Positions 31,498 through 39,468 of a stretch of DNA of 64,000 bases are shown here, in pieces. Positions within the stretch are counted from its first letter, which is position 1. Every line of letters starts with the position of its first letter. This DNA is from Clostridia bacterium (GTDB lineage: Bacteria; Bacillota; Clostridia; Christensenellales; CAG-138), in contig JAFXVP010000058.1 in assembly GCA_017524445.1 (NCBI GenBank), positions 1 through 64,000 on the forward strand. The letters run 5' to 3'. The notes under the pieces were generated by a model. The model saw only the letters and a list, made by a program, of their open reading frames with translations, was not told where the DNA came from and ran no database searches. The position numbers and the translations under genes were made by a program.

Positions 31498-32670
31498 TCA
31501 GATCCTTGCTACGCCGCTCTTACGTGCCGCTTCCGCGACCGCAGCCGCGACCGCCTTGCCTACGCGCGGATCGAACGCCTTCGGAATGATGTAGTCCGGG
31601 GAAAGCTCCTCAGGGGAAATGAGGTCCGCAAGCGCTTTCGCCGCCGCCATCTTCATCTCTTCGTTGATGTCGCTTGCCCGCACGTCGAACGTGCCGCGGA
31701 AGATGCCCGGGAACGCGAGGACGTTGTTGATCTGGTTCGGGAAGTCGCTTCTGCCGGTCGCGATGACCTTTGCGCCGCCTGCCTTCGCGTCGTCCGGGAA
31801 GATCTCCGGCGTCGGGTTCGCGCAGGCAAAGATGATCGCGTCGGGATTCATGGTCTTGACCATCTCGGTCGTGACCGTGCCCGGCGCGGAAACGCCGATG
31901 AACACGTCTGCGCCTACGAGCTGTTCCGCGATACTGCCCGCTTTGCGTTCGAGGTTCGTGACCTCCGCCATCTCCTCCTTGATCCAGTTGAGACCCTCGC
32001 GGCCCTTATAGATCGCGCCCTTGCGGTCGCACATGGTGATGCGTTTAAAGCCCGCGGAAAGCAGCAGCTTTACGATCGAGACCGCCGCCGCGCCTGCGCC
32101 GGAGGTAACGACCTTCACGTCTTCCTTCTTCTTGCCGACGACTTTCAATGCGTTCGTCAGACCCGCGAGGGTGATGACGGCGGTGCCGTGCTGATCGTCG
32201 TGGAAGATCGGGATGTCGCACTTTTCCTTGAGCTTGCGCTCAATCTCAAAGCAGCGCGGCGCAGAGATGTCCTCTAAGTTGATGCCGCCGAAGCTGCCGG
32301 AGAGCAGATACACCGCGTTGACGAACTCGTCCACGTCGTGTGTCTTGATGCACAGCGGGAACGCGTCGACGTTGCCGAACGATTTGAACAGGACGCACTT
32401 GCCCTCCATGACCGGCATGCCGGCTTCGGGACCGATGTCGCCGAGGCCCAGGACCGCGCTGCCGTCGGTGATGACCGCGCAGAGGTTGTGACGGCGGGTC
32501 AGCTCATAGCTCTTGTTGATGTCCTTCTGGATCTCCAGGCACGGCTGCGCCACGCCGGGGGTGTACGCAAGGCTCAGGTCGTCCTTTGTGGCGACGGGAA
32601 CCGTTGCGATGACTTCGATCTTGCCTTTCCATTCTCCGTGCAGCCGGAGCGATTCTGTTGCGTAATCCAT
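31498..32670 (-). CDS. Malic enzyme (oxaloacetate-decarboxylating malate dehydrogenase)
   Basis: A 390-residue malic enzyme of the short prokaryotic form, converting malate to pyruvate and carbon dioxide with reduction of NAD(P). SLAYTPGVAQPC near residue 35, FHDDQHGTAV near 155, and the nucleotide loop SGAGAAAVSIVKLL near 190 are all as expected. It lacks the C-terminal phosphotransacetylase-like domain of long MaeB proteins. It stands alone between a terminator and repeat copy 4. AAAGGAG precedes the ATG. Coenzyme preference is not assigned. Confidence 0.94.
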   Translation of the reverse strand: MDYATESLRLHGEWKGKIEVIATVPVATKDDLSLAYTPGVAQPCLEIQKDINKSYELTRRHNLCAVITDGSAVLGLGDIGPEAGMPVMEGKCVLFKSFGNVDAFPLCIKTHDVDEFVNAVYLLSGSFGGINLEDISAPRCFEIERKLKEKCDIPIFHDDQHGTAVITLAGLTNALKVVGKKKEDVKVVTSGAGAAAVSIVKLLLSAGFKRITMCDRKGAIYKGREGLNWIKEEMAEVTNLERKAGSIAEQLVGADVFIGVSAPGTVTTEMVKTMNPDAIIFACANPTPEIFPDDAKAGGAKVIATGRSDFPNQINNVLAFPGIFRGTFDVRASDINEEMKMAAAKALADLISPEELSPDYIIPKAFDPRVGKAVAAAVAEAARKSGVARI

Positions 32671-32737
32671 GTATATACTCCTTTAATTGAATTTCTGTCC
32701 CGGACTTCAACCGATCGAGCGGAATACGGATTTTCCT

Positions 32738-32915
32738 TCACCTCATCCGTCACGCCTTCGTCGTGACACCTTCCCCATCAAGGGGAAGGCTCAAATCAGT
32801 GGCTTCTCCCCCTTAAGGGTGGAGACAGCATGGTACGCGCGGGCAGCGTGCGATTTACCTCTGTAACGAAGTGGATCAGCGTCAGCTGACTGATGAGGGG
32901 GTTACTCCGTTCGCT
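32738..32915. repeat. Palindromic intergenic repeat, copy 4
   Basis: CACCTCATCCGTCACGCC with a GTCACG/CGTGAC stem, then a CCTTCCCC...GGGGAAGG hairpin, a second CTTCTCCCCC...GGG unit, and a terminal GACTGATGAGGGGG. It is the longest of the four copies. Confidence 0.78.
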
Positions 32916-32930
32916 CATTCCGTTGGAGAG

Positions 32931-33893
32931 TCACTTTCTTTGCAGTACGGCCTTGACCTGTTCTTCGACGTGCGCCGCGGTAAGCCCGAAACGCTCCTGC
33001 AGGTACGCCTGCGTGCCGACTTCGCCGAATTCGTCCTCGACCGCAACGCAGGCTGCGGGAACGGGGCAGCGCTCGGCGAGCACTTCGAGGATCATGCCGT
33101 AAAGTCCGCCGTGCCGGTTCGCGTTCTCGGCAACGACGACCGCACCGCATTTCTTTGCCCACGCTTCGACTGCGTCCGCGTCGACCGGCTTCACGGTGAA
33201 GCAGTCGACGACCGCGCAGGATGTGCCCTGCGCTTCGAGGGATGCAGCGGCTTTCATGGCTTCGTGCACCATGATGCCTGCGGCAAAGATCACGACGTCC
33301 GTGCCCTCACGGAGCGTGACGGCCTTGCCGATCGGAAGCTCCGTACCGTCTTCGTAGACGCGCGCGTACTGCTTTCTGCCGACGCGGATGTACTTGACGC
33401 CCGGACGGTTGACGCACTGCTTCAAAACGCTTGCAAGGCAGGTCGGGTCGGACACGTCGATCACGGTGGAGCCGGGCAGCGCGTTGTAGAGCGCGGTATC
33501 TTCAAACGGCATATGCGTGCCGCCGTTCATCGCCGCGGTCACGCCGGGGTCGGTGCCGATGACCGTGACGTCGTTCTTTGCGTAGCCGCCGGACAGGAAG
33601 ATCTGGTCATAGATGCGGCGGGACGCGAACGTGCCGAAGCTGTGAATAATCGGCTTGAAGCCCGCGGCGGCAAGACCTGCCGCGACGCCTGCCATGTTCG
33701 ATTCGGCGATGCCGCAGTCGATCGCGCGATCCGTGTGCGTTTTGGACCATTTCAGCGTGCCGGAGCAGCTCATCAGGTCTGCGTCCAGAAAGATCACGTC
33801 GGGATCGGTTTCGCATAATTCCGCAACCGTTGCGCCGATCACGTCCTTGCAGAGACGCGGGTCCATCTCTCCGTTATAAACGTTCTTTGTCAT
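32931..33893 (-). CDS. Transketolase, C-terminal subunit, copy 2
   Basis: A 320-residue C-terminal transketolase half. DCGIAESNMAGVAAGL carries the conserved catalytic glutamate, and GTDPGVTAAMNGGTH follows. The start is ATG 33893 with GGAGGG upstream, four bases after the partner stop; an earlier in-frame ATG lies inside the partner gene. With copy 1 it shares the split architecture but differs in sequence (for example AVEAWAKKCGAV against VLASAKKTGAV). It is the more likely housekeeping pentose-phosphate enzyme, since it is not in a sugar catabolic operon. Confidence 0.92.
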   Translation of the reverse strand: MTKNVYNGEMDPRLCKDVIGATVAELCETDPDVIFLDADLMSCSGTLKWSKTHTDRAIDCGIAESNMAGVAAGLAAAGFKPIIHSFGTFASRRIYDQIFLSGGYAKNDVTVIGTDPGVTAAMNGGTHMPFEDTALYNALPGSTVIDVSDPTCLASVLKQCVNRPGVKYIRVGRKQYARVYEDGTELPIGKAVTLREGTDVVIFAAGIMVHEAMKAAASLEAQGTSCAVVDCFTVKPVDADAVEAWAKKCGAVVVAENANRHGGLYGMILEVLAERCPVPAACVAVEDEFGEVGTQAYLQERFGLTAAHVEEQVKAVLQRK

Positions 33894-33897
33894 GGTT

Positions 33898-34740
33898 TCA
33901 GCCCTCCAATGCAGCGAGCTTGGCGGAAAGCTCTGCGGTCCAGTTTGCAAAACGCTCGTCGGTCACCGGCATGCTGTGGTTCATCGCGGTGTTTTCGACC
34001 TCGGTCACGCCGTGACCCTTGATCGAATCGAGCACGATCGCGTAGGGCTTTTCGCCGCCGTTTCTCGTGCGTTCCAACGCCGCCGCGATCTGCTCGACGT
34101 CGCCGCCGTCGACCTTGACGGTATCGAAGCCGAACGCTTCCATCTTTGCGGCGAAATCGCCCATCGGAAGGACCTCGTCAAGGTAGCCGTCCAGCTGGCG
34201 CTTGTTCCAGTCGATCAGCACGACGAGATTGCCTAACTTTTTCGCGCTTGCGAACATGAACGATTCCCAGCACTGACCTTCCTGCATCTCGCCGTCGCCG
34301 ACGATCAGAAAGACGCGGTTGTTTCGTCCCTTCAGCTTGTTGCCGAGGGCAAGACCCGCCGCCTGCGACGTGCCCTGACCGAGAGAGCCGGTCGTCATGT
34401 CCACGCCGGGGGTCTTGTTGCGGTCGCAATGGCTCGGAAGCCGCGTGCCGCCGCGGTTCAGCGTCTTGAGCTCTTCATAGGGGAAGAAGCCCTTCAACGC
34501 GAGCGTCGCGTAGACCGCGGGACCTGCATGCCCCTTCGACATGACGAGATAATCGCGATCCGGCCATTTCGGATCCTTGGGGTCATAGCGCATCTCGCGT
34601 CCGTACAGCACCGCGAGCGCGTCGGAAATGCTCATGACGCCGCCGACGTGCCCGGAGCCGATGGAGTGGATCGCTTCGAGCGCCGCCATGCGGATTTGCA
34701 GGGCAAACGCTTCGATGGATTTCTTTTCGGTTAGTTCCAT
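33898..34740 (-). CDS. Transketolase, N-terminal subunit, copy 2
   Basis: A 280-residue N-terminal transketolase half. GDGEMQEGQCWESFMFA with DWNK is the thiamine diphosphate motif, and SIGSGHVGG and MSKGHAGPA are as in copy 1. The ATG has AAGGAGG upstream and a promoter at 34778-34806. Together with the next gene it forms a two-gene transcript that ends before repeat copy 4. It transfers two-carbon ketol units in the pentose phosphate pathway. Confidence 0.93.
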   Translation of the reverse strand: MELTEKKSIEAFALQIRMAALEAIHSIGSGHVGGVMSISDALAVLYGREMRYDPKDPKWPDRDYLVMSKGHAGPAVYATLALKGFFPYEELKTLNRGGTRLPSHCDRNKTPGVDMTTGSLGQGTSQAAGLALGNKLKGRNNRVFLIVGDGEMQEGQCWESFMFASAKKLGNLVVLIDWNKRQLDGYLDEVLPMGDFAAKMEAFGFDTVKVDGGDVEQIAAALERTRNGGEKPYAIVLDSIKGHGVTEVENTAMNHSMPVTDERFANWTAELSAKLAALEG

Positions 34741-34777
34741 AGCTTCCTCCTTTGAAAATCAATTCTGTATCTTTATC

Positions 34778-34806
34778 AGTATAACAGTTTCGCTGCCGTT
34801 TCGCAA
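34778..34806 (-). promoter_or_regulatory. Promoter of transketolase copy 2
   Basis: On the minus strand TTGCGA (34801-34806) and TATACT (34778-34783) with a 17-base spacer. Confidence 0.65.
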
Positions 34807-34829
34807 CGCTTTTGATCGGATTTCGGCGT

Positions 34830-36089
34830 TCAGCCGACAAGAAAAATCATCGGTTTTCCGAAAAAGTGCGCCGTTCCGTTTTCGACCGTGCAGTCCGTGC
34901 CGGAAAGCAGATCGGTATACGCGCCGTCCGGGAGCGGGACTACGACGGACGCTTCTTTCGCGCGCATGCTGAACACGCCGACCGCCTTGCGGACTCCCAG
35001 CGTCCACGTTGAAACGATCACGTCGTTTTCCCGCGCCTCGAGCGTATAGACGCCGTCATTGAACAGCGGGTCCTTTTTCATGGCGATGAGCTTTTTGAGG
35101 AGCGCCTCATGCATCGGAGCGCCTTCGCGCAATACCGGGTCGGGATCGAACAGCGACGGCGTTTTTTCAACGCCCCATTCCTGCCCGCAGTAGAGCAATG
35201 CGAGACCCTTCTGGAAGAAGTTCCACGCGAGCCAGTTTTCCCTCACGGCGCGGTCCGGGAACAGCTCCGCCGTGCGCGGACGGTCGTGGTTTTCGGTATT
35301 ACGCAGCTTCACGTAATCGGCGGGATAGGTGCTCTCCTGCCGTTCGAGCGCCTTGACGTATGCGGAAAGCGGGATCTCTCCCTTTGCGTACGCAACGTAG
35401 TCCTCGTAGATATCGTAGTCGTAGCAGATATCGAACGCCCGATAGAGCTCGGAATCGGAAAGCGCAACGAGTCCCTGCATGCGGTTATAGCGGATGAACC
35501 CGTGCTCGACCGATTCCGCAAGCCAGATGCAGCCGGGACGGACCGTCTCGACGCGTTTTCTTGCCGAAAGCCAGAAATCGAGCGGCACCATCGACGCGAC
35601 GTCGCAGCGGAAGCCGTCGACGTACCGCGCCCAGAAGCAGAGCGTGTCAATGAGCTCGTCCCAGAGATCGCGGTTGTCGAATTCGAGATCGATGATGTCG
35701 GACCAGTCGCCGACGTGATTGCCGAAGCTGCCGTCGGGCTTTCGGTAGAAGTATTCCGGATGCGTTTTCACGAGCACGGAATCCGGCGAGGTGTGGTGAT
35801 AGACCACGTCGATCAGCACCTTTAACCCCAGCGCGTGCGCCGCGTCGCAGAGGTGCGCAAAATCGTCAAGCGTGCCGAATTCCGGATTGATCGCGCGGTA
35901 ATCGGAGATCGCGTACGGCGAGCCGAGCGTACCCTTGCGCTTCTCCGTTCCGATCGGATGGATCGGCAGAAGCCAGATCGCGTCGGCGCCGAGATCGCGG
36001 ATGCGGGGAAGGTCCGCTTCGACGGCTTTGAACGTACCGCCGAAGTTGCGGACAAAGATGGAGTAAAGCGTCATGTTGCGAAGCTGCAT
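34830..36089 (-). CDS. GH13 alpha-amylase family enzyme
   Basis: A 419-residue intracellular GH13 enzyme without a signal peptide. The four usual regions are present: DVVYHH, GFRCDVAS with the nucleophile Asp, WLAESVEHG with the acid/base Glu, and NTENHDRPR with the third Asp. The C-terminal beta domain is short. It may hydrolyse or rearrange maltodextrins or other alpha-glucans inside the cell; the exact specificity is not clear. It is the last gene of a three-gene minus-strand run, 18 bases after the thioesterase, with GGAGG before its ATG. Confidence 0.88.
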   Translation of the reverse strand: MQLRNMTLYSIFVRNFGGTFKAVEADLPRIRDLGADAIWLLPIHPIGTEKRKGTLGSPYAISDYRAINPEFGTLDDFAHLCDAAHALGLKVLIDVVYHHTSPDSVLVKTHPEYFYRKPDGSFGNHVGDWSDIIDLEFDNRDLWDELIDTLCFWARYVDGFRCDVASMVPLDFWLSARKRVETVRPGCIWLAESVEHGFIRYNRMQGLVALSDSELYRAFDICYDYDIYEDYVAYAKGEIPLSAYVKALERQESTYPADYVKLRNTENHDRPRTAELFPDRAVRENWLAWNFFQKGLALLYCGQEWGVEKTPSLFDPDPVLREGAPMHEALLKKLIAMKKDPLFNDGVYTLEARENDVIVSTWTLGVRKAVGVFSMRAKEASVVVPLPDGAYTDLLSGTDCTVENGTAHFFGKPMIFLVG

Positions 36090-36107
36090 GGTATTACCTC
36101 CGTTGAT

Positions 36108-36833
36108 TCAGGGTTCGTCCGGCGCGTAGGTCAGGGACAGCTTAAAGAGCTTCTGCCCGTCGCATTCGCCTGCTATCAGGAACGTATCGCCGTTCCGTTC
36201 GCTTTTCAGCGTGATCGGTTCGTCGAGCCGCGCCTCGCGCGAGTATTCGGTGCACACGCGGAGGAGCTTCTGCGTGCGCAGCGCGTCCGGCATGCGGTCC
36301 TCCGCAAGATCGAAATAGCGCGTGTTGTTCATATGCCCGTTCTGATCGACGTAGCTGTACGGCACGGCAAAGGTCGACGTCTCGTCCGTTTGCGGCGCCT
36401 GCGGCGGACGCGGCAGCGCGGATTCAAACCCCGTCTGCATGCCGGGCACGGCGATCCCGCATTGCTCGGGGAAGACCGCCTTGCGCGTATCCGCGTCCAT
36501 CAATGCCCAAAGGGAGCTTGCCTCGATCAGCGCGTTTCCCTGCGCATCCGTGACGCGGTAGAAACGCGGGAGCAGCAGATGCCGCGGCTTTCCGGGCCAG
36601 GTGACGAGACGCACGGGCTCGTCGTAAACGGGCATACGGTGAATGATCGCCTGCTGCAGCGTCACGATCCAGAGGATCCCGCGGTCCAGCGTACGCTCAC
36701 GGCCCGCGCCGAGCAGCGTGGCGTGATCCATCGCCGCTTCCTGCAGAAGTGTAAACAGCCGCGACAGCCGCAGCCGCCGCTTAAGATCGGTATCGGAATA
36801 CGCGATCCGGTAATCTCTTTCAAATAGATTCAT
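36108..36833 (-). CDS. Acyl-ACP thioesterase
   Basis: A 241-residue double-hotdog thioesterase of the bacterial FatA/FatB-like family. The N-terminal YSDTDLKRRLRLSRLFTLLQEAA and the second hotdog motif YVDQNGHMNNTRYFD, with the usual catalytic Asn and His, are clear. It would release free fatty acids from acyl carrier protein. Its ATG overlaps the stop codon of the esterase gene by four bases, so the two are translated together. A direct metabolic link to the amylase gene after it is not apparent. Confidence 0.9.
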   Translation of the reverse strand: MNLFERDYRIAYSDTDLKRRLRLSRLFTLLQEAAMDHATLLGAGRERTLDRGILWIVTLQQAIIHRMPVYDEPVRLVTWPGKPRHLLLPRFYRVTDAQGNALIEASSLWALMDADTRKAVFPEQCGIAVPGMQTGFESALPRPPQAPQTDETSTFAVPYSYVDQNGHMNNTRYFDLAEDRMPDALRTQKLLRVCTEYSREARLDEPITLKSERNGDTFLIAGECDGQKLFKLSLTYAPDEP

Positions 36834-37600
36834 GCCAGAAACGACCTGTCACAGAGATAGTTCATAAAATCGGGGATGCGCTTCTCCCACGCGGCTTCGC
36901 AGTGCGTCGCGCCGGGAATGACGTTTGCGGAGACGTCCGCGCCCATCCGGGACAGCTCCTTCGCGGTTTCGAAAATGCCGGAAGGCGTGCGGCGTCGGGG
37001 ATCGGTCTCACCGGTACCCATGTCGAGGTAGATCCGCGTAGGGGCCTCGAGCGGGTGCGAACGGATCAGCTCTTTCACCTTTGAAGGGGAGATCCACAGG
37101 CTCGGCGAAAGCGCCGCCGCGCGTGAAAAGACGTGATTGTACTCCGTGACGGCGTAGAGCGACATCAGCCCGCCCAGCGAACTGCCGGCGATCATCGTGT
37201 GTTCACGGTCGGGCAGCGTGCGGAATTCTCTGTCGATCTCCGGCTTCAATTCGGTCGTGAACCAGTCCATTGTGACCTTGCCGAGCCCTTTGACACTGCC
37301 GATCGGACGCGGCGCGGAAAAGTCCCAAGGACTGTATTCGAAAATGCGCCGGAAACCCTCCGTATTGCATGCGACCGCGACAAGGATCAGCGGAAGCTTC
37401 GCTTTTTTCAGGTATTCACGAAATCCCCAGCTCTTGCCGTAGGTCGCGTGGCGGTCGTAGAACACGTTGTGTCCGTCGAACATATAGAGGACGGGATAGC
37501 GGCGATCGCTTTTTTCGCAGTCCTTCGGCAGGCAGACGTACAGCCGGCGCGGTTTTTTCGTCGGCAGTTCGGGGATCTGTATCTTTTTGACAAGGATCAT
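36830..37600 (-). CDS. Alpha/beta-hydrolase, putative esterase (Fes/IroE/antigen 85-like)
   Basis: A 256-residue alpha/beta-hydrolase of the putative esterase D family. The nucleophile is the serine in GSSLGG near residue 140, with an acidic residue and the histidine in GATHCEAAWEKR near residue 237 completing a likely triad. It has no signal peptide. Related proteins cut siderophore esters, acetylated sugars or feruloyl esters; nothing here fixes the substrate. It begins the three-gene run and has its own promoter, divergent from that of the loaP-like gene. Confidence 0.8.
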   Translation of the reverse strand: MILVKKIQIPELPTKKPRRLYVCLPKDCEKSDRRYPVLYMFDGHNVFYDRHATYGKSWGFREYLKKAKLPLILVAVACNTEGFRRIFEYSPWDFSAPRPIGSVKGLGKVTMDWFTTELKPEIDREFRTLPDREHTMIAGSSLGGLMSLYAVTEYNHVFSRAAALSPSLWISPSKVKELIRSHPLEAPTRIYLDMGTGETDPRRRTPSGIFETAKELSRMGADVSANVIPGATHCEAAWEKRIPDFMNYLCDRSFLA

Positions 37601-37643
37601 ATGCGTTTCCTTTCCCTGCGACAGATTTTTCTTCTATTCTCTC

Positions 37644-37672
37644 ATTATATAGCAGATTGCGCGGCGTAGCAA
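37644..37672 (-). promoter_or_regulatory. Promoter of the esterase/thioesterase/amylase genes
   Basis: On the minus strand TTGCTA (37667-37672) and TATAAT (37644-37649) with a 17-base spacer. Confidence 0.75.
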
Positions 37673-37692
37673 GAGAAAAAACGGCGGCGTCC

Positions 37693-37721
37693 TTGACAAC
37701 GAATGCCGCGGTCTCTATAAT
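37693..37721 (+). promoter_or_regulatory. Promoter of the NusG-like gene
   Basis: Consensus TTGACA (37693-37698) and TATAAT (37716-37721) with a 17-base spacer, 41 bases before the start codon. Confidence 0.92.
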
Positions 37722-37762
37722 GGGAACGCCGAAAAACGCTTGCAGGGAAAGGGGGAGGATCG

Positions 37763-38308
37763 ATGGAAAGCTATTGCCTGTTCTGCAAAAGCGGACAGGA
37801 AGGTCTCGTGATCGACCTTCTCATGCACGGCGGATACGACGCGTTTTCCCCGCTTGCGGTACGGAACAAGCCGGACGCGAAGGGACTTCGGAGAACGAGG
37901 GCGCGGCTGCTGCCGGGCTACGTGTTTTTCGACGCTGAGGAGGAGCCGGATTGGGAGACGATCCGCCGCTGCTCCGGCGTACTGAAGGTCCTGCGCTATG
38001 ACGACGGGAGCCCGGCGCTGCACGGGGACGATCTGGCGTTCGTGAAGTGGCTCCGGCGGTACGAGGGCATGATCGACGTGTCGCAGGTCGTCAAGGTCGG
38101 CACGAAGATCGCGTTCGTCGGCGGACCGCTCGTCGGAATGAAAGCGAAGGTCCTGAAGGTCAACAAGAGCCGCAAGACGGTGCAGATCGCGCTCGGCGAG
38201 GGCGACGCGATCTTCCGGAACATCTGGTGCACGATCGAATATATTGAGGGCAACGCGGACCTCGACGTGCTGCATCAGTCCTCGGAACAGACGGGAGAAC
38301 GAACCTGA
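37763..38308 (+). CDS. loaP: LoaP/UpxY-type NusG paralogue (operon antiterminator)
   Basis: A 181-residue NusG-like protein. Residues about 1-85 are an NGN domain (YCLFCKSGQEGLVIDLL, then LLPGYVFFDAEEE), and a KOW-type segment lies near 112-140 (KVGTKIAFVGGPLVGMKAKVLKV). Specialised NusG paralogues of the LoaP and UpxY type are found at the head of long polysaccharide operons, where they let RNA polymerase pass terminators. This one directly precedes a polysaccharide operon of more than 25 kb and has its own promoter and terminator. GGGGGAGG precedes the ATG. It is not the housekeeping nusG, which would be next to secE and ribosomal genes. Confidence 0.88.
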   Translation: MESYCLFCKSGQEGLVIDLLMHGGYDAFSPLAVRNKPDAKGLRRTRARLLPGYVFFDAEEEPDWETIRRCSGVLKVLRYDDGSPALHGDDLAFVKWLRRYEGMIDVSQVVKVGTKIAFVGGPLVGMKAKVLKVNKSRKTVQIALGEGDAIFRNIWCTIEYIEGNADLDVLHQSSEQTGERT

Positions 38309-38328
38309 CGCTTTATCGCGGAAATCCG

Positions 38329-38355
38329 ACCGGCAGTATACGGACTGCCGGTTTT
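38329..38355 (+). terminator. Intrinsic terminator after the LoaP-type gene
   Basis: CCGGCAGT-loop-ACTGCCGG followed by TTTTC. It lies between the NusG paralogue and the polysaccharide genes, where an antiterminator could act. Confidence 0.85.
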
Positions 38356-38500
38356 CTTGACGAAAAATATAACAAAATGTCGAATAATGGTAAATTGATT
38401 GACGAAATGACGCAAAAGATGTATCATGCAGCATGCGAGACGATCGCGGGTGAAGCGAAAATGATTTTTGGAACAGACAATGAATATATTCTGCCGTATA

Positions 38501-38529
38501 TTGACGCGGAACAGCCTTTTGTGTATAAT
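38501..38529 (+). promoter_or_regulatory. Promoter of the exopolysaccharide operon
   Basis: TTGACG (38501-38506) and TATAAT (38524-38529) with a 17-base spacer. About 150 bases of leader follow before the first start codon. The 38309-38685 gap holds the terminator, this promoter and the leader, and no convincing gene. Confidence 0.82.
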
Positions 38530-38625
38530 GATAACGTCTTATATTATGCGGTAATATGTGCGGACTATGCCGTGAACCGCATATTCGGACGGATTCGCAC
38601 GGAAAATTGCGAAAAAAGATCATAA

Positions 38626-38651
38626 GACGCATTTGAACAGCGCGGTGCGTC
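38626..38651 (+). promoter_or_regulatory. Leader hairpin upstream of the chain-length gene
   Basis: GACGCA (38626-38631) and TGCGTC (38646-38651) can pair around a 14-base loop in the transcribed leader. It could be the RNA signal read by the LoaP-type protein, which is known to act through a leader hairpin; this is inference. Confidence 0.35.
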
Positions 38652-38685
38652 GGGTTTAAGACATTATCAGAAAGGATAAACAGCT

Positions 38686-39468
38686 TTGGAACAGATGAGA
38701 AGGGACAACAACGAAGTCGAAATCAATCTCGGGGACGTCTTTCAGATATTGCTTTCGAAATGGATATACATTCTGCTCGCGGGCGTACTCGTCGCCGTGG
38801 CGATCGGATTGATCACGCAGTTCTTCATCAAGAAGAAGTATACGGCGTCGGTATCCATGTATGTGTTTACGACGGCGGAGCAGTACCAGACCGGTACGAT
38901 CAGTTACAGCGAACTGAACGCTGCGGACAACCTGATCAAAACCTATCAGGTCATCGTCAAGAGCAATTCGGTTCTGGACGTCGTTGCGGACCGTTTCAAT
39001 TCCGAGCATCCGGAATATGCGGCATGGAACATTCAGAGCTCGACTCTGTCGGGGATCGCGTCCGTTTCCGTTCCGGACGGAACGAAGCTGATCAAGATCA
39101 GCGTCACGTCCCGTGATCCGAAGCTGTCGGCGGATATTGCCAATACGTTTGCAAAATACGTTCCGGAGCAGATCGTCCGCATCACGAAGGCGGGCGGCGT
39201 CGAGATCGTGGACAATGCCACGGTCCCGTCCGGACCGTCCAGCCCGAATCTCACGCGGAACATCGTGATTGGGTTTGCGGCCGGTTTCATCCTCGCGGCG
39301 GTATATTTCCTGCTGCGGGCATATCTTGATACGACGATCTATACCTCCGAGGAGGTACAGAAGGTCAGCCGTTGTCCGGTGATCGGAACGGTCCCGATGA
39401 TCGTCGTCGGCGCCGAAGAAACGACGCCGTGGGAAGTCTCGCTCCGGGAGGAAATCGTCAATGAGTAA
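38686..39468 (+). CDS. Polysaccharide chain-length determinant / kinase activator (Wzz, CapA-YveK type)
   Basis: A 260-residue membrane protein with two transmembrane helices (near residues 24-46 and 195-215) flanking an extracellular part, the layout of Wzz-type chain-length regulators of Gram-positive bacteria. The C-terminal cytoplasmic tail would activate the kinase encoded next. The start is a TTG at 38686 with AGGA nine bases upstream; the next in-frame ATG is 18 bases from that site. The end overlaps the kinase gene by eight bases. Confidence 0.9.
   Translation: MEQMRRDNNEVEINLGDVFQILLSKWIYILLAGVLVAVAIGLITQFFIKKKYTASVSMYVFTTAEQYQTGTISYSELNAADNLIKTYQVIVKSNSVLDVVADRFNSEHPEYAAWNIQSSTLSGIASVSVPDGTKLIKISVTSRDPKLSADIANTFAKYVPEQIVRITKAGGVEIVDNATVPSGPSSPNLTRNIVIGFAAGFILAAVYFLLRAYLDTTIYTSEEVQKVSRCPVIGTVPMIVVGAEETTPWEVSLREEIVNE

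Noticed and set aside
38377-38625. Open frame of 82 codons between the LoaP-type gene and the chain-length gene
   Set aside because: There is no ribosome site before its ATG, it is not recognisable, and a strong promoter (38501-38529) lies inside it, so the region is better explained as promoter and leader.
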